This document shows, piece after piece, positions 63,901 through 64,000 of a stretch of DNA of 64,000 nt. This DNA is from Paulinella micropora (taxonomy: Eukaryota; Cercozoa; Imbricatea; Euglyphida): assembly GCA_009731375.1 (NCBI GenBank), contig BJOX01000294.1, positions 578,186 through 642,185 of the forward strand. Reading direction: 5' to 3'. Within the stretch, counting starts at the first letter, position 1, and every line of letters starts with the position of its first letter. Position numbers and translations under genes: made by a program. Under the pieces are notes generated by a model. That model was not told the origin of the DNA. It did not search any database and saw nothing but the letters and a program-made list of their open reading frames with translations.

Positions 63901-64000
63901 AGGGAGTACATAGGCCATCGGTCCTTTCCATGGGCTGATTGGTATAAAGCTCCTAGAGTAATGTTCTGTGCCGTCACTTCCTTTATTCCACCGATTGGTG
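63901..64000 (-). mobile_element. (TAA)n-flanked dispersed unit, copy 2 (cut by window end)
   Basis: Reverse complement of the right part of 57931-58104, preceded by (TTA)n at 63867-63900. Confidence 0.75.

Overview
The window is nuclear DNA of a eukaryote. It has short spliceosomal exons (GT-AG, a few GC-AG), copia-type and Penelope-like retroelements, tRNA-derived SINEs and an extreme load of microsatellites (GATA, CATA, GA, CA, GAA, TAA) and G/C homopolymers, many of them next to assembly gaps. A Yhm2-type mitochondrial carrier together with a DNA polymerase eta that has a C-terminal UBM (a plant-like arrangement) points to a protist or alga rather than an animal. A chromerid-like alveolate is possible, but the species cannot be fixed from the sequence.

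Layout. 1-9290: decayed copia element A, minus strand. 9043-16133: better preserved copia element B, minus strand, with 5' LTR 15877-16133 and 3' LTR 9043-9290; the latter also sits where the 5' LTR of A should be. 17596-21965: an 11-exon YHM2-like citrate/2-oxoglutarate carrier gene, minus strand, followed on its 3' side by a foldback repeat. 21372-23786: a SINE and long satellites. 23828-25969: an intronless, Ser-rich gene of unknown function, plus strand. 27593-28879: a broken Glu/Lys-rich coding region, minus strand. 29754-37558: a Penelope-like element with terminal direct repeats, an N-terminal GIY-YIG endonuclease and an RT, minus strand, carrying a CACTA-like MITE. 37559-41836: repeats and a copia fragment. 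41837-51401: a 19-exon DNA polymerase eta gene (POLH), minus strand. 51402-59622: satellites, duplicated units and SINEs. 59623-63851: a secreted Reeler / LDL-receptor-A / P-domain protein, plus strand.

The genes are not an operon or pathway. The carrier supports mitochondrial citrate export and NADPH supply, Pol eta bypasses UV lesions, and the third protein is extracellular.

The most unusual pattern is in the introns of YHM2 and POLH. At least nine of them contain one to four diverged extra copies of the adjacent exon border (about 20-60 bp, including the splice site), with a microsatellite array between the copies. One POLH intron has five tandem exon-end copies alternating with GATA arrays. 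Every exon junction given here was assigned by eye from splice signals, reading phase and family similarity. All phases close, apart from a 26-bp tandem duplication in POLH exon 18 that shifts the frame.
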